64,000 nucleotides of DNA from Prevotella sp. (GTDB lineage: Bacteria > Bacteroidota > Bacteroidia > Bacteroidales > Bacteroidaceae), in the NCBI GenBank assembly GCA_017650905.1, contig JAGCDZ010000100.1, forward strand, positions 124,001 to 188,000, read 5' to 3'. This document shows, piece by piece, positions 11,901-19,730 of the stretch (within the stretch, counting starts at the first letter, position 1; every line of letters starts with the position of its first letter). Position numbers and translations under genes: made by a program. A model generated the notes under the pieces. The model searched no databases. It had not been told where the DNA came from and was given only the letters and a program-made list of their open reading frames with translations.

Positions 11901-14900
11901 AGGGACATACCTATTCCTATTATCGGTCTAAGAGCCTTCACAACTATAATAACGGAGACACCGAAGTCACCTATCGCTTGAATCAGAAGATTACAGATGA
12001 AGATTGGACTTTATTGTCAGAGGACGAGCGGAAAAACTGGGAGGAGGGAAACCACACCTATCAAGCTGGCGACAAGATTAATGAAGAGGACTATGAACTG
12101 ATGGACGAAGTTGAACAGGCGAAATGGGATCTCTTAGGCTTCTGTACGCTCTATGCCGGGCGCATCATGAACACCATCCAGCGTGCCGACTTCTGCGGTG
12201 TCTTCGGCAGCCGTATCGTGCTGCGCGGTGCCCAGGACCGTGTGCCCTCTGTGGTCGACTATACCAACTATACCATCAACCGCGTGGATGAGCTGTCGCT
12301 CAACCAGGTGACGAAGGGAGGATTAACCCACGGCAACTATTTTGGCATCTATAGCATGGTGAACTACCTCGGTGCGCTGACCAGTGACGTGAAGTTCCGA
12401 TCGACACGTACCACCGCAAGTGAGGAGTCTGTTTACGCTGCTGACGGCACAAGCTACTATAACTGGAAACAAACCAACCTGAACAACCGCAAGCGCAACA
12501 ACGGCAGCAGTGCCAACGAGGTGGCACTGAGTTCGGGCGTGTGGTTGGAGATACTCGACAAGAAGACCGAGACGGAGAAGAAGAAGGTCTACGGCCCCAT
12601 CACCGGTGTGGTGGAACTGGCGCTGATCAACGTGGCTACCGGTGAGGGTGGAGGCTATGTCTATGCCAAGAATATGCATGGTCAGTTAGAATCCGACAAT
12701 TCTGCCAGTCAGGTGACATTGTCTGCCGCTAACAGTGGGGCCGTCAGCCACAAGCAATACACCTATGCTGCTGTGACATCTACCGACAAGATGCAGACCA
12801 GTGGCAACTTCGTCAACAGCGTAAAGCGCATCGTCGACGACTGTTATCCGCAGAGCAACTCATTCTATGGTGAAGGTGCCGCACCGGCACACTACTGGTA
12901 TATCCGTGGTGATTTCTACCTCTACGACCAGTACATCTCAGCCTATACCGGATCAGCACAGGCCTACGCCGAGCAGGTGAGCATCCCGCTGACCATCACT
13001 CCTGAGTCGCAGGGACGGCTGACGCTGAAGGACATCCGTGAGAATCTCTATGCTTACTGGACGGATGAATATGAGAACCTGAACAACTACAAGAGCCAGA
13101 TAGATGACGATGCCATCATCATCAACGACATCACCTATCATAAGAACGACCCCATCAGCTATTGGGACTACTCACGTCTGAACGATACACAGAAGGCGTT
13201 CTTCCAGGAAAAGACCTACGTCAGCATGGAAGACATGACGCTCGGCACTGGTACCAATGCGAAAACCTACACGAAGGGCCAGGTGCTGACGACGGCGGAG
13301 TACAATGCCGTGCCAAGCAATGAATATGTCTGCACCACGGCATTCACTGCCACCGGTGAGGTGAACTATGAGCACGGCCATGTGCTGACAGAAGATGAAT
13401 ACAACAGTCTCACGGAGGAATATAAGCAGCACTTTGCACCTGCGAACTCGCTGGTACACGTGTCGAATGCGGTAAGCCACGACAACGGCTTCCTGCTGTC
13501 GTTTGCATGGGATAACCCCGACGTATGGAACGACTATTACCATCATCTCGGCACAGGCGACCCGCAGTATGTGCGCAGCTCGAAATACGACAGTGACGAG
13601 TTCGCATCTTCGCGTGACAACTACATCCCCAGCCCCACCTTCAAATGCAACACCCCTGGTGTTTATGGACGGTTGCCCTATCAAACGGGTAATCTGGTTG
13701 ACGAACAGGTATATAATCATGAGTCGGCAACACTCATCAATCAGCTTTCGGCTGAGCAGAGAGCCGCAAAGGCAGACTTTGAGCCGGCATACGTGGCGAA
13801 GGTGGATTGCCACTTCACGGTGGCTGGTGTTGACTACTATTATGTGGCTGGTGCACCGATTTCAGAGAATCTGTATAATACCTTCGGCAGTAACCAGAGC
13901 TACTTTGAGAGGGGCTATATCTGCACCCGCACCTACCAGATTTCCGATACAGAGTATATCCTGAACGGTGACGTCATGACCGCAACGGCATACAACAATT
14001 TGGGGACTGAGCAGAAGGCCGTCATGTCACCCGCCTATATCTGTACGAAAGACGGTGACTGGGGTGGCAAATATTTTGATCAAGGAACGAACTATCCTGC
14101 CGTCGAGTTCTCTAACCTCTCGGAGGCTGAGCGTGCCAACTTCAGTTACAATTATGATGCCCTCGACCTGCTGTCGGAGAACTTCGCCACCGACGGTGTC
14201 ACTGAGAAAAAGTATCAGGGCGAGACACACGGCATCACTGATCAGATTCCTTACTGCGAGAAGCAGCCCATCGACTATACCGCTACATACAACGGCACTG
14301 AGAAAAGTCTCACGACTGCTGTTGAGGTGACGCGCGGAACATCGACACTGACCACCAATACACTCCAGACGGGTGACGTGCTGACCAACACCGTCTATGA
14401 GTCGCTGGTCAACGAGCAGTTCCACTATTCACCGATAGTCGTCAGCGGTGCCGATGCCGATAACACCGTCTACTACGTGGTGAACGATGGTATCCAGGTG
14501 GCCGATACCTGGTATAACGTAGGCAATAAGATGAGTGCAGAGATATATAACGGACTGACAGAAGGTCAGAAAGCCAAGGTCACAGCAGTCAGTCGCAGCA
14601 GCCTGCCAGACCTGCCTACGGGTAATAATACCAAGAGCTATTACTTCTGTACGTCGCCCTACGAGGCAAAGACTGCAGTGAAGGACGTGAAGGATAACAC
14701 GACCTACAACGTGGGTCAGACTGTCCCATTAGGAACCATCATCGGCCCGGAAGATAACAGTGGCATGTGCTACGCTAACCTGAAGAACGAGCAGACGGGA
14801 TTCACCATCGACGGCATCATCCCGACGGAGACGAGCACCCTCTACGTGAGCCGTGAGACAGACATCAACGACCTCTCGCAAGACAAGATCGTGACCGTGG

Positions 14901-17900
14901 AGTACTGGTATGAGTATGTGGAGAGCGACGAGACGGGTAACAGCTATGAGACCATCCGTGAGCGCCATGTGGTAAACGTCCGCATCCATTTCGAGAGTGG
15001 CGTGCCCATCATCGGTGAACTGCTGCCGCCACACACCATCCTGCCTGGCGACGTGCTGGGGCTGAACCAGCCGTCGGTGACCAAGGGCGCCTACGAGATC
15101 CTGGGAGGCGGTTGGGAAACCTATAGCAGCTATGCCGATGCCGTCAATCATAAGAATGGTACGCCTTATACCACCAACCAGACACCTATGTACTGGTATC
15201 AGGACGGTAACTATGTGGCCTACTATGCCAAGACCTACCTCGGCAAGACCTACTCCAACGCCGTGCAGTTCTCTGTGGCTAACTACCACGACATGGACCG
15301 CGTGATGCAGGACACGGAGCACCACATGTACGTGGACAACCCGAGGGTGAAGCGCAACTCGAAGATATACATCGACAGCCGCGAGTGTGTGAGCGACCCG
15401 ACGAAGAGCGAACTCGACCTGTTCCGCGACTTCTTCGACCTCAGTACAGGCGCTACACTTACAGGGCATGCTGCCCTTGATGAGCACGTCAAAGACTGCC
15501 AGAACCTCGACTTCATCCTCTACAGCGACGTGGCTCCGAAGGCATACACCAACTGGACTTCCATCGGCACCGATGCCCACTGCTTCGCCGGATGGCTGCA
15601 TGGCAACGGCTATACCGTCAGCGGGCTCAACAACTCGCTCTTCGGCAAGCTCTGTGGTAATATATATAATGTAGGCGTGATGGGCTCGTTCACCAGCGGC
15701 GGTATCGCCAATAGCGGCAGCGGACACATCGAGAACACATGGGTGTCTACGACAGCCACGTCAACTCTTGGCAAACCCATCATCGGCGATGTGAGCGGGA
15801 ATCCGTATGTCTATAACAGTTACTATCCTGAGGAGCAGAACTGGACAGACCATACTACTGCCGCCAACCTCGACATTATCGAGAAACCGACCGCCGACTT
15901 CGTCAACGGTCAGGTGGCTTACCTGCTGAACAGCAACTACCTGCAGGCCCGCTACCTGCTCTTCGGTAACAAGAGCAATGCCGCCTCTGCAGACAACAAA
16001 AATGAGCTGCCTGTCTACTTCAGCTATCCCGACGGTACCTTCGATGAAGAGACCGTGGAAGGCGCAGCAAAGAAGAAAGAGTACCAGCTCAGTTACACTA
16101 AGAATCCAGCTGAGTGGCCCTGGCACAGCGGCAACGGTTTCGTGGAGAACTACATGGGCAACGGCGACTATCGTTACTCCGACGGCATCATACCGAGACA
16201 GAACGACGTGAGCTATACGGGTACGGAACATTTCATCCCTGTCTTCCCTGACGACTATATCTACTTCGGCCAGGTGCTCAGCTACGACCTCTACAACAGT
16301 ACAGAGCGTCCTACTCACGACCTGCACCCCACGGGCATCGTGAAAGACCATACCACGAAGTCGGGCGATGAGGTAGACAACAGCCGTCACCTCCTGCTGA
16401 CACTCGACCCGAAGACTGCCAACCGCGTCTTCCGTGCACCGGCATACTTCCGCAACGGCACCTTCGGCAAGAGCGCTATCTTCAACGCCTCGGCTGCCTT
16501 TGCCGGTTCCTACGCCAAAGATGGCGTGACCTATAAGCCTCATGAGGGACTGACGGCCATCGACTTCACCGGTAAGGGTGACATCACGGGCTACTCAGGT
16601 GTGGCACCAGGTGATGCTGGCGACTACAAGGACCGCAGCAACGACTATGCCCCGCTGCTCGACTACTATGGTCTCGACGGCATTAAGACCGACGGCATCA
16701 CCCGAAACCTGCTGGCTTACGCTCCGACGGCGGATGTCATCACCGGCGATGAGGGCGAGGCTGTGGGTATCGCCAAGGCACAGGCTGCCGTTACGTCGAC
16801 ACTCAACGTGATCAGCAGCTACTTCAAAGATCCTGTTTACGCTGAGAAGGAGGATGATGCTACCACGGGCATGAAGGCTGACTACCGGGCAGTGGATGCC
16901 GTGACAGAGGCGAACCTGCCGAAGGGACATCTCGTGCAGATGAGCGGCAGCTTCACCGATGGCAACCGCCTCTATTCCGCTCTTAACGACCACTTCCTGG
17001 TGGATCGTCAGGATTTCAATGCGCCCATCAGTTATACGTTTGACAGCTATTATCGGATGTGGTATCAGCGTTATCCCGACAATTACGTTGATCGCACAAA
17101 GGGATGGGAAGGTGTCAGTCTGCCGTTTACTGCCGAATTGGTAACCACCCATCAGAAGGGTGAGATTACCCACTTCTATAGCGGCAGTGAAGTGAGCAAG
17201 AATGGCACTGGCACAAAGATAGGCCATGAGTACTGGCTGCGTGAGTTGTCAGGCGAATTGAGTGTTAAAGAAGACAAAGTGCTTACTGCCGGCTTCAAAT
17301 ATCCTAATGGTCCTGTCAGCCTCCTCGACACCGGTCTGAGTAATGACGACAATGATGGTGACGATACGAAGAAGACGGTCAGCAACACTTTCCTTTGGGA
17401 CTATTATTACACAGGCCTTCATAGTCAGAGTGACATGAATACTGATAAGTATCAGAAGTACTATAGTGAGTCGTCACGACCTTATGAAAACTACGCGTAT
17501 CTGACACGTGGCACGCCGTATATCATCGGCTTCCCAGGTACGACGTACTATGAGTTCGACCTCGGTGGTGGCTTCAATCCTACTACGACCGGGCCTACCA
17601 ACCCTGTGCGGTTGAAGAAACAGTGTATTACCTTCGCCTCGCCGACAGGTTTCACCATCGGTGTGAGTGACAACGAGAACGCAGGTGTTGAAAAGAGCAT
17701 CAATATAGATGGTACAACCCATCGGTTTATCTATAAGCCCAGCTACCTGAACGAGACCTTTAGTGTGGGTGACGGCTCTTATACACTTATGACCGACGGT
17801 AGCAGCTTCAAGGTGCCTGAAGCAAGTTCAGAGACCACTCCTTATGCTCCTACAGAGGTATTTGCCTTCAGGCCGTATTTCACTTATAGTTCCTCGAATG

Positions 17901-18214
17901 GTGTACGTACCCGTGGTATTGAACAGATAGAGTTCACGATGACTGATAGTAATATTGGTTCCGAGAAGCGTGGCGACCCGACGAAGGAGGAGGTTGCCGG
18001 CACCCTCAACATCTATGCCAAGAAGCATAAGATCATCGTGGAGTCGTCGCTCGCCTATACCACCGACGTGCGCATCGTCAACCTGGCGGGTATGACCATC
18101 GACAGCTTTACCATCGAGCCGGGCGAGACCGTAGAGACGCGCGTCAACACCAGTGGTGTCTACATCGTACAGCCGTCTGAAGCACGATATATTAAGAAAT
18201 TATCTGTCAGATAA
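5936..18214 (+). CDS. giant secreted Y/F-G-G-G repeat protein with T9SS sorting domain
   Basis: 4092 residues from a GTG start, giving signal peptide MKTKHIIISLMMLLAAMVLRAQ (cleavage near 22). The first half is a long series of irregular repeats with cores such as GGNVYGGGN, VFGGG and IYGGND alternating with short T-x-V-x-I/V strands; this pattern suggests a right-handed beta-helix. Around residues 1965-2070 and 2400-2890 there is another repeat class (Y-x-x-L..E-Q-K-A..Y-x-C..G..Y). Residues around 3190-3290 contain an N-G-Y-T-V-S-G-L-N segment like GLUG/beta-helix modules. The last 70 residues (NLAGMTIDSFTIEPGETV, then G-V-Y-I-V and KKLSV) match a type A type IX secretion sorting domain, so it is probably exported by T9SS and attached to the surface. 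I know no named function. It follows the fimbrillin genes and may be an adhesin or large fimbria-associated component. By eye it is GC-richer than the other giant genes. Confidence 0.85.
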   Translation: MKTKHIIISLMMLLAAMVLRAQSQIEIGGNVYGGGNAGNMTGNTSVTVRAGDLNKVFGGARQANVGGHTFVNIDGEHASNFILINYVYGGNDISGEIGTNESLVQTNTVPDKIEKASENRVDKTWNAFVRISSKTTTTTTGEGESAVTTTTVAPDNQKIYIGQLFGGGNGDYNYSHSTQEVPSDPEDPEGATTTITTYTATTQSGEQVASSPTELTAPELAKTYLEILGGSIVYAFGGGNSATVTEKTVIHVDNPSEVVNEIYVKDGQVVSSSTSGATNLLTDDRIQNDMGINLGFSYPSSAQFQIGSFFGGNNTAEMKIRPQWNLQGGRIRNLYSGGNRGKMTSPDGLLLQIPVGSTLVVDNVYGGCRMADVIPTKNGVEQEAEAITKDDFGNDLFIPGGMSARTRILGGHVNNVYGGNDITGRVAGGNSIGIYSTVYGDVYGGGNGSYPYTDNVTLKNDPIYGDLYYSIPTGKTSVEALNAFRPAAEQVSIYVSGKENKKTIVHGGIYLGGNSASLSSARTNPKVELKIGNYVIADNVFLGNNGEHMVETHEKDATHHNEGVLRTYKKTLAQIDSVKYSGNTTKFSQMVLTDSTTFAQYMDGVAMTLMPSVVFANKESNGDPEDYIDYSSSFGSFYCGGNVGSMKIPGKTTINFNHKVIIYNKLVGGCNNADVYDRVDDDDLNAEYLGGYIGVPDDDGNKLQLNLSGLKIQPMRWKKKREYYAYNESTQEDDLVHTYTPTLTTGESFDTDLDFTDYVVDANGNHVLEWNTVSAESGYDVAPVTTMEPFVASTDLDRRLKGGNVYGGCYNTGIVNGNVIINIDESLMERDKLFDVASDEDDCLYENTDRGTYTITKRNTGVLLSEQGMDVLGSALNVFGGGYGEESEIWGSTTINLNKGYVFQIFGGGEAGAVGNGTKYNPTTQKIEYDYDAKYSTYINLNGPSSGVARGASGDSPDMAECEFIYGGGFEGIIAGDTHIRLGNGRVFNTFAGSCNANILGHTETYVGEWTEGSTTMTGFPWIRDHIYGGNDLGGSIKGYADFTGRIRDEVKDMVHSGNKPKATAYMEYTQGRVRNILGGCFGDYDYSDPTYETRIATTGKPYLHNAFVNFRPIANNSSSVERIFGAGEGYEGDRDGDKSQDHSYVLIDIPDFIDEKQTVKFKNFETTEVFGAGAYDGLGMRWTAAETFQKAEPATETTPAKEAFDLIEASAVIDLMRGRIAAAYGGSLDEGVTRRTEVNVPDGSTIVVNNLFGGAYGNHILPPCDVYEANVNYRSAKARVNGKIYGGNNNVRRTIYATININVPVLAENGYFGTVYGAGKGMETWAEYTEVNLEPGAQVYEAYGGSEEGNVLNAESVEKYMQTYASKPADKLLSEDDTEWKKSDRWVDGNVGGTLTPAYLEEWQKVWKTAWTIGDYCIPNADYDNYVTNGYTNLTNTEFVRTAEMDDRDYTDYSNDEKAKRQYRYNTNVIINAGATVGNYAYGGGYGNGEALSGGVYGTTYIALLGGTVDKDIYAACTSGEVVDVFGAGAYSSSNTKGFTASANAYIQGGTCRNVYGAGWKGNVGSETIDGETHVVIGNKTGKTFANGIPAIQRNAYAGGEGETKNNVTEGSTVFGSANVTLYNGYIGYTYNAGGEDDPETTDIDEHYEEKLHDETATEYVSDDGIVGKNRLVEAGNIFGSGYVDHSDVDRSYVTVYDGVVRNSLYGGGEIGCVGRGNKSTEGVDITKGGATHVTMYGGLVMGDVFGGGRGYDNLQRVGILGTAGYIYGTTEVNIHRGRIGTESSVAEGHGNVFGGGNLGYVYGTGTKNASDGYYYNGSSLTEDCKVVVSPYVVVTNATTVNGHSYAVGDYVPTADLNTLSAGDSNWKTENGGNFDDLGITIGNAVFAGGNVSAGHDQVYANTNTVYGNATASITDVFNKDLVVIGGDGVGGLYGDGNLTLVDGYRELNITNYGTDYYNLNTSISYDEYQRLNDRERAYFELQYQAREGHTYSYYRSKSLHNYNNGDTEVTYRLNQKITDEDWTLLSEDERKNWEEGNHTYQAGDKINEEDYELMDEVEQAKWDLLGFCTLYAGRIMNTIQRADFCGVFGSRIVLRGAQDRVPSVVDYTNYTINRVDELSLNQVTKGGLTHGNYFGIYSMVNYLGALTSDVKFRSTRTTASEESVYAADGTSYYNWKQTNLNNRKRNNGSSANEVALSSGVWLEILDKKTETEKKKVYGPITGVVELALINVATGEGGGYVYAKNMHGQLESDNSASQVTLSAANSGAVSHKQYTYAAVTSTDKMQTSGNFVNSVKRIVDDCYPQSNSFYGEGAAPAHYWYIRGDFYLYDQYISAYTGSAQAYAEQVSIPLTITPESQGRLTLKDIRENLYAYWTDEYENLNNYKSQIDDDAIIINDITYHKNDPISYWDYSRLNDTQKAFFQEKTYVSMEDMTLGTGTNAKTYTKGQVLTTAEYNAVPSNEYVCTTAFTATGEVNYEHGHVLTEDEYNSLTEEYKQHFAPANSLVHVSNAVSHDNGFLLSFAWDNPDVWNDYYHHLGTGDPQYVRSSKYDSDEFASSRDNYIPSPTFKCNTPGVYGRLPYQTGNLVDEQVYNHESATLINQLSAEQRAAKADFEPAYVAKVDCHFTVAGVDYYYVAGAPISENLYNTFGSNQSYFERGYICTRTYQISDTEYILNGDVMTATAYNNLGTEQKAVMSPAYICTKDGDWGGKYFDQGTNYPAVEFSNLSEAERANFSYNYDALDLLSENFATDGVTEKKYQGETHGITDQIPYCEKQPIDYTATYNGTEKSLTTAVEVTRGTSTLTTNTLQTGDVLTNTVYESLVNEQFHYSPIVVSGADADNTVYYVVNDGIQVADTWYNVGNKMSAEIYNGLTEGQKAKVTAVSRSSLPDLPTGNNTKSYYFCTSPYEAKTAVKDVKDNTTYNVGQTVPLGTIIGPEDNSGMCYANLKNEQTGFTIDGIIPTETSTLYVSRETDINDLSQDKIVTVEYWYEYVESDETGNSYETIRERHVVNVRIHFESGVPIIGELLPPHTILPGDVLGLNQPSVTKGAYEILGGGWETYSSYADAVNHKNGTPYTTNQTPMYWYQDGNYVAYYAKTYLGKTYSNAVQFSVANYHDMDRVMQDTEHHMYVDNPRVKRNSKIYIDSRECVSDPTKSELDLFRDFFDLSTGATLTGHAALDEHVKDCQNLDFILYSDVAPKAYTNWTSIGTDAHCFAGWLHGNGYTVSGLNNSLFGKLCGNIYNVGVMGSFTSGGIANSGSGHIENTWVSTTATSTLGKPIIGDVSGNPYVYNSYYPEEQNWTDHTTAANLDIIEKPTADFVNGQVAYLLNSNYLQARYLLFGNKSNAASADNKNELPVYFSYPDGTFDEETVEGAAKKKEYQLSYTKNPAEWPWHSGNGFVENYMGNGDYRYSDGIIPRQNDVSYTGTEHFIPVFPDDYIYFGQVLSYDLYNSTERPTHDLHPTGIVKDHTTKSGDEVDNSRHLLLTLDPKTANRVFRAPAYFRNGTFGKSAIFNASAAFAGSYAKDGVTYKPHEGLTAIDFTGKGDITGYSGVAPGDAGDYKDRSNDYAPLLDYYGLDGIKTDGITRNLLAYAPTADVITGDEGEAVGIAKAQAAVTSTLNVISSYFKDPVYAEKEDDATTGMKADYRAVDAVTEANLPKGHLVQMSGSFTDGNRLYSALNDHFLVDRQDFNAPISYTFDSYYRMWYQRYPDNYVDRTKGWEGVSLPFTAELVTTHQKGEITHFYSGSEVSKNGTGTKIGHEYWLRELSGELSVKEDKVLTAGFKYPNGPVSLLDTGLSNDDNDGDDTKKTVSNTFLWDYYYTGLHSQSDMNTDKYQKYYSESSRPYENYAYLTRGTPYIIGFPGTTYYEFDLGGGFNPTTTGPTNPVRLKKQCITFASPTGFTIGVSDNENAGVEKSINIDGTTHRFIYKPSYLNETFSVGDGSYTLMTDGSSFKVPEASSETTPYAPTEVFAFRPYFTYSSSNGVRTRGIEQIEFTMTDSNIGSEKRGDPTKEEVAGTLNIYAKKHKIIVESSLAYTTDVRIVNLAGMTIDSFTIEPGETVETRVNTSGVYIVQPSEARYIKKLSVR

Positions 18215-18299
18215 CATGGAACAGCAATAAAAAAGAGATATGACACAAGATATGAAGATAGAACAAATAATAACAAAAAACGTTAATAGATACGAGAAG

Positions 18300-18328
18300 T
18301 TACCTCCAGGTAAGTTACCTTTGGGTAA
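18300..18328. promoter_or_regulatory. two tandem palindromes upstream of ATPase gene
   Basis: TTACCTCCAGGTAA and TTACCTTTGGGTAA lie side by side with one base between (15-bp period). Each is a TTACC-N4-GGTAA inverted repeat. They end 8 bp before the TATCTTTG element, a good place for a repressor or activator dimer pair. Confidence 0.6.
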
Positions 18329-18335
18329 TATGTTG

Positions 18336-18343
18336 TATCTTTG
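18336..18343 (+). promoter_or_regulatory. Bacteroidetes -7 element TATCTTTG
   Basis: Matches TAnnTTTG. A start about 7 bp downstream would give a short leader before the ATG at 18371. No TTTG is seen at the usual 19-21 bp spacing; the palindromes occupy that region, hinting at activator dependence. Confidence 0.55.
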
Positions 18344-18370
18344 TGGTGTCAAACCATTATTATAGTAGAT

Positions 18371-19495
18371 ATGAATGCGCCATTTCAATACGGAACACTT
18401 GCCACTAAGGAGAATTTCGTCGACAGAGTGGAAGACAGGGCTCAACTGAAGAGCTTCCTCTCATCACACATTAATGTGATGCTGATCTCACCACGCCGTT
18501 GGGGAAAGTCCTCATTGGTAAAGGTCGCTATGGAGGAGCTTCAAAATGAAGCTAAAGACGTACGCGTCTGCTTCATTGATGCCTTTAGCATAGGCTCTGA
18601 GGCTGAATTCTATAGGACTTTTGCCAGTCAGGTGATAGCATGTGCTTCGACAAAGATGGAAAGACGTATTCAGGATGCCAAGAAATTCTTGACGGGTGTC
18701 GTTCCGCAATTGGTTATCAAGGACGATGTCACCAATTTTATGGCTTTCGATGTGAAGTTTGTGCCTCAGGAACAGGACAAGATGGACATTCTTCGTCTAC
18801 CGGAGACGCTTGCTGTGGCCAAGAACATCCGGATTGTCGTATGTATAGATGAATTCCAACAATTGGCTAATCTGCCTGATTATAAGAAGATGGAAGGCAA
18901 GATGCGGTCAGCATGGCAGCAACAGGAGCGTGTCACGTATTGTCTCTATGGCAGTAAGCGTCACATGATGATGGACATCTTCAACAATGCGAATTCGCCC
19001 TTCTACCGTTTTGGACAGATGCTTTTCCTTGACAAGATAGCCAAATCGGAGTGGATGCCGTTCATCATGGAAGCGTTCGAGAAGACAGGTAAACATATCT
19101 CAGAGGCTTTTGCCAGTCAGGTGTGCGATGTGGTCGAATGCCATTCATGGTATCTCCAACAACTATGTTATTTCATCTGGAATGCGGCGGCGGATGAAGT
19201 GGACGAACAGATTTTCCAATATGGTTTGCGACAACTTATCAACACCAATTCGCCGATGTTCCTGAGTGATACAGAGTCGCTGGCTCCAAGTCAGATTGAG
19301 ATGCTCAGAGCCATCAAAGACGGCGTTCAGCAGTTGTCATCTGCTGAGACGAAGAATACCTATGCATTGGGAAATCCAAACACTATCAGCAAGAATAAGA
19401 AAGTGTTAAGAGATAAGGATATTATAGAGGAGAGAAAGGGGAAACTCTGGTTTGTCGATCCTGTCTATCGCCTCTGGTTCTCACAAGAGTATTGA
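18371..19495 (+). CDS. AAA family ATPase (archaeal-ATPase-like)
   Basis: 374 residues from the ATG after the -7 element; the frame is open further upstream but that part lies before the likely transcript start. The N-terminus has F-V-D-R-x-x-D-R-A-x-L, then Walker A PRRWGKSS near residue 40 and Walker B RIVVCIDEFQQ near 155-165. The C-terminus has the winged-helix-like end KGKLWFVDPVYRLWF typical of the archaeal ATPase family (PF01637-type) found in many copies in Bacteroidales. These are STAND-like P-loop ATPases of uncertain role, often in accessory DNA. Here it is the first cargo gene between two giant genes, bordered by copies of the ATGACACAAGATATGAAG leader. Confidence 0.85.
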   Translation: MNAPFQYGTLATKENFVDRVEDRAQLKSFLSSHINVMLISPRRWGKSSLVKVAMEELQNEAKDVRVCFIDAFSIGSEAEFYRTFASQVIACASTKMERRIQDAKKFLTGVVPQLVIKDDVTNFMAFDVKFVPQEQDKMDILRLPETLAVAKNIRIVVCIDEFQQLANLPDYKKMEGKMRSAWQQQERVTYCLYGSKRHMMMDIFNNANSPFYRFGQMLFLDKIAKSEWMPFIMEAFEKTGKHISEAFASQVCDVVECHSWYLQQLCYFIWNAAADEVDEQIFQYGLRQLINTNSPMFLSDTESLAPSQIEMLRAIKDGVQQLSSAETKNTYALGNPNTISKNKKVLRDKDIIEERKGKLWFVDPVYRLWFSQEY

Positions 19496-19513
19496 AAACT
19501 AATGAATCGATAT

Positions 19514-19642
19514 ATGACACAAGATATGAAGGTGAATTCGATATTACATAGGATGGCTGGTCATCTTTGCCTCATGGAGACTATCTCTATGGGTCATTCA
19601 GATAATCTGAACGCCTCATTGAGATTATTCCTTATAGGGTAA
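19514..19642 (+). other. short leader ORF, copy B (orphan 5' head)
   Basis: 42 codons beginning MTQDMKVNSILHRM, 19 bp after the ATPase stop. Its first residues parallel the 1796-residue gene (MTQDMKKDMILHTIG). It runs into the 22-bp array beginning 58 bp downstream, the same offset as in that gene, then stops. It may be an orphan head module, a leader peptide or simply non-coding. Confidence 0.4.
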
Positions 19643-19703
19643 AGGGATTATTCGAACGACTTGAAGAGACTATCCGGATGACGCGTTAAGATAATCCGAA
19701 CGA
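19572..19703. repeat. 22-bp period array, six degenerate units
   Basis: Units start at 19572, 19594, 19616, 19638, 19660 and 19682. The best preserved part resembles GATAATCCGAACGA at the end of each unit. There are no intervening unique spacers. It ends 28 bp before the KilA-N gene. Confidence 0.8.
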
Positions 19704-19730
19704 AATCGGCTCGCGCGCGAATAAATAAAT

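Larger units (their letters stand above)
18240..18365 (+). other. short leader ORF, copy A (orphan 5' head)
   Basis: 41 codons beginning MTQDMKIEQIITKN, 26 bp after the giant gene's stop. The first 18 nt (ATGACACAAGATATGAAG) are identical to the true 5' end of the 1796-residue gene. The ORF runs through the tandem palindromes and the -7 element of the following ATPase gene, so translation is doubtful. It may be a detached gene head or a repeat element that happens to be open. Confidence 0.4.
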
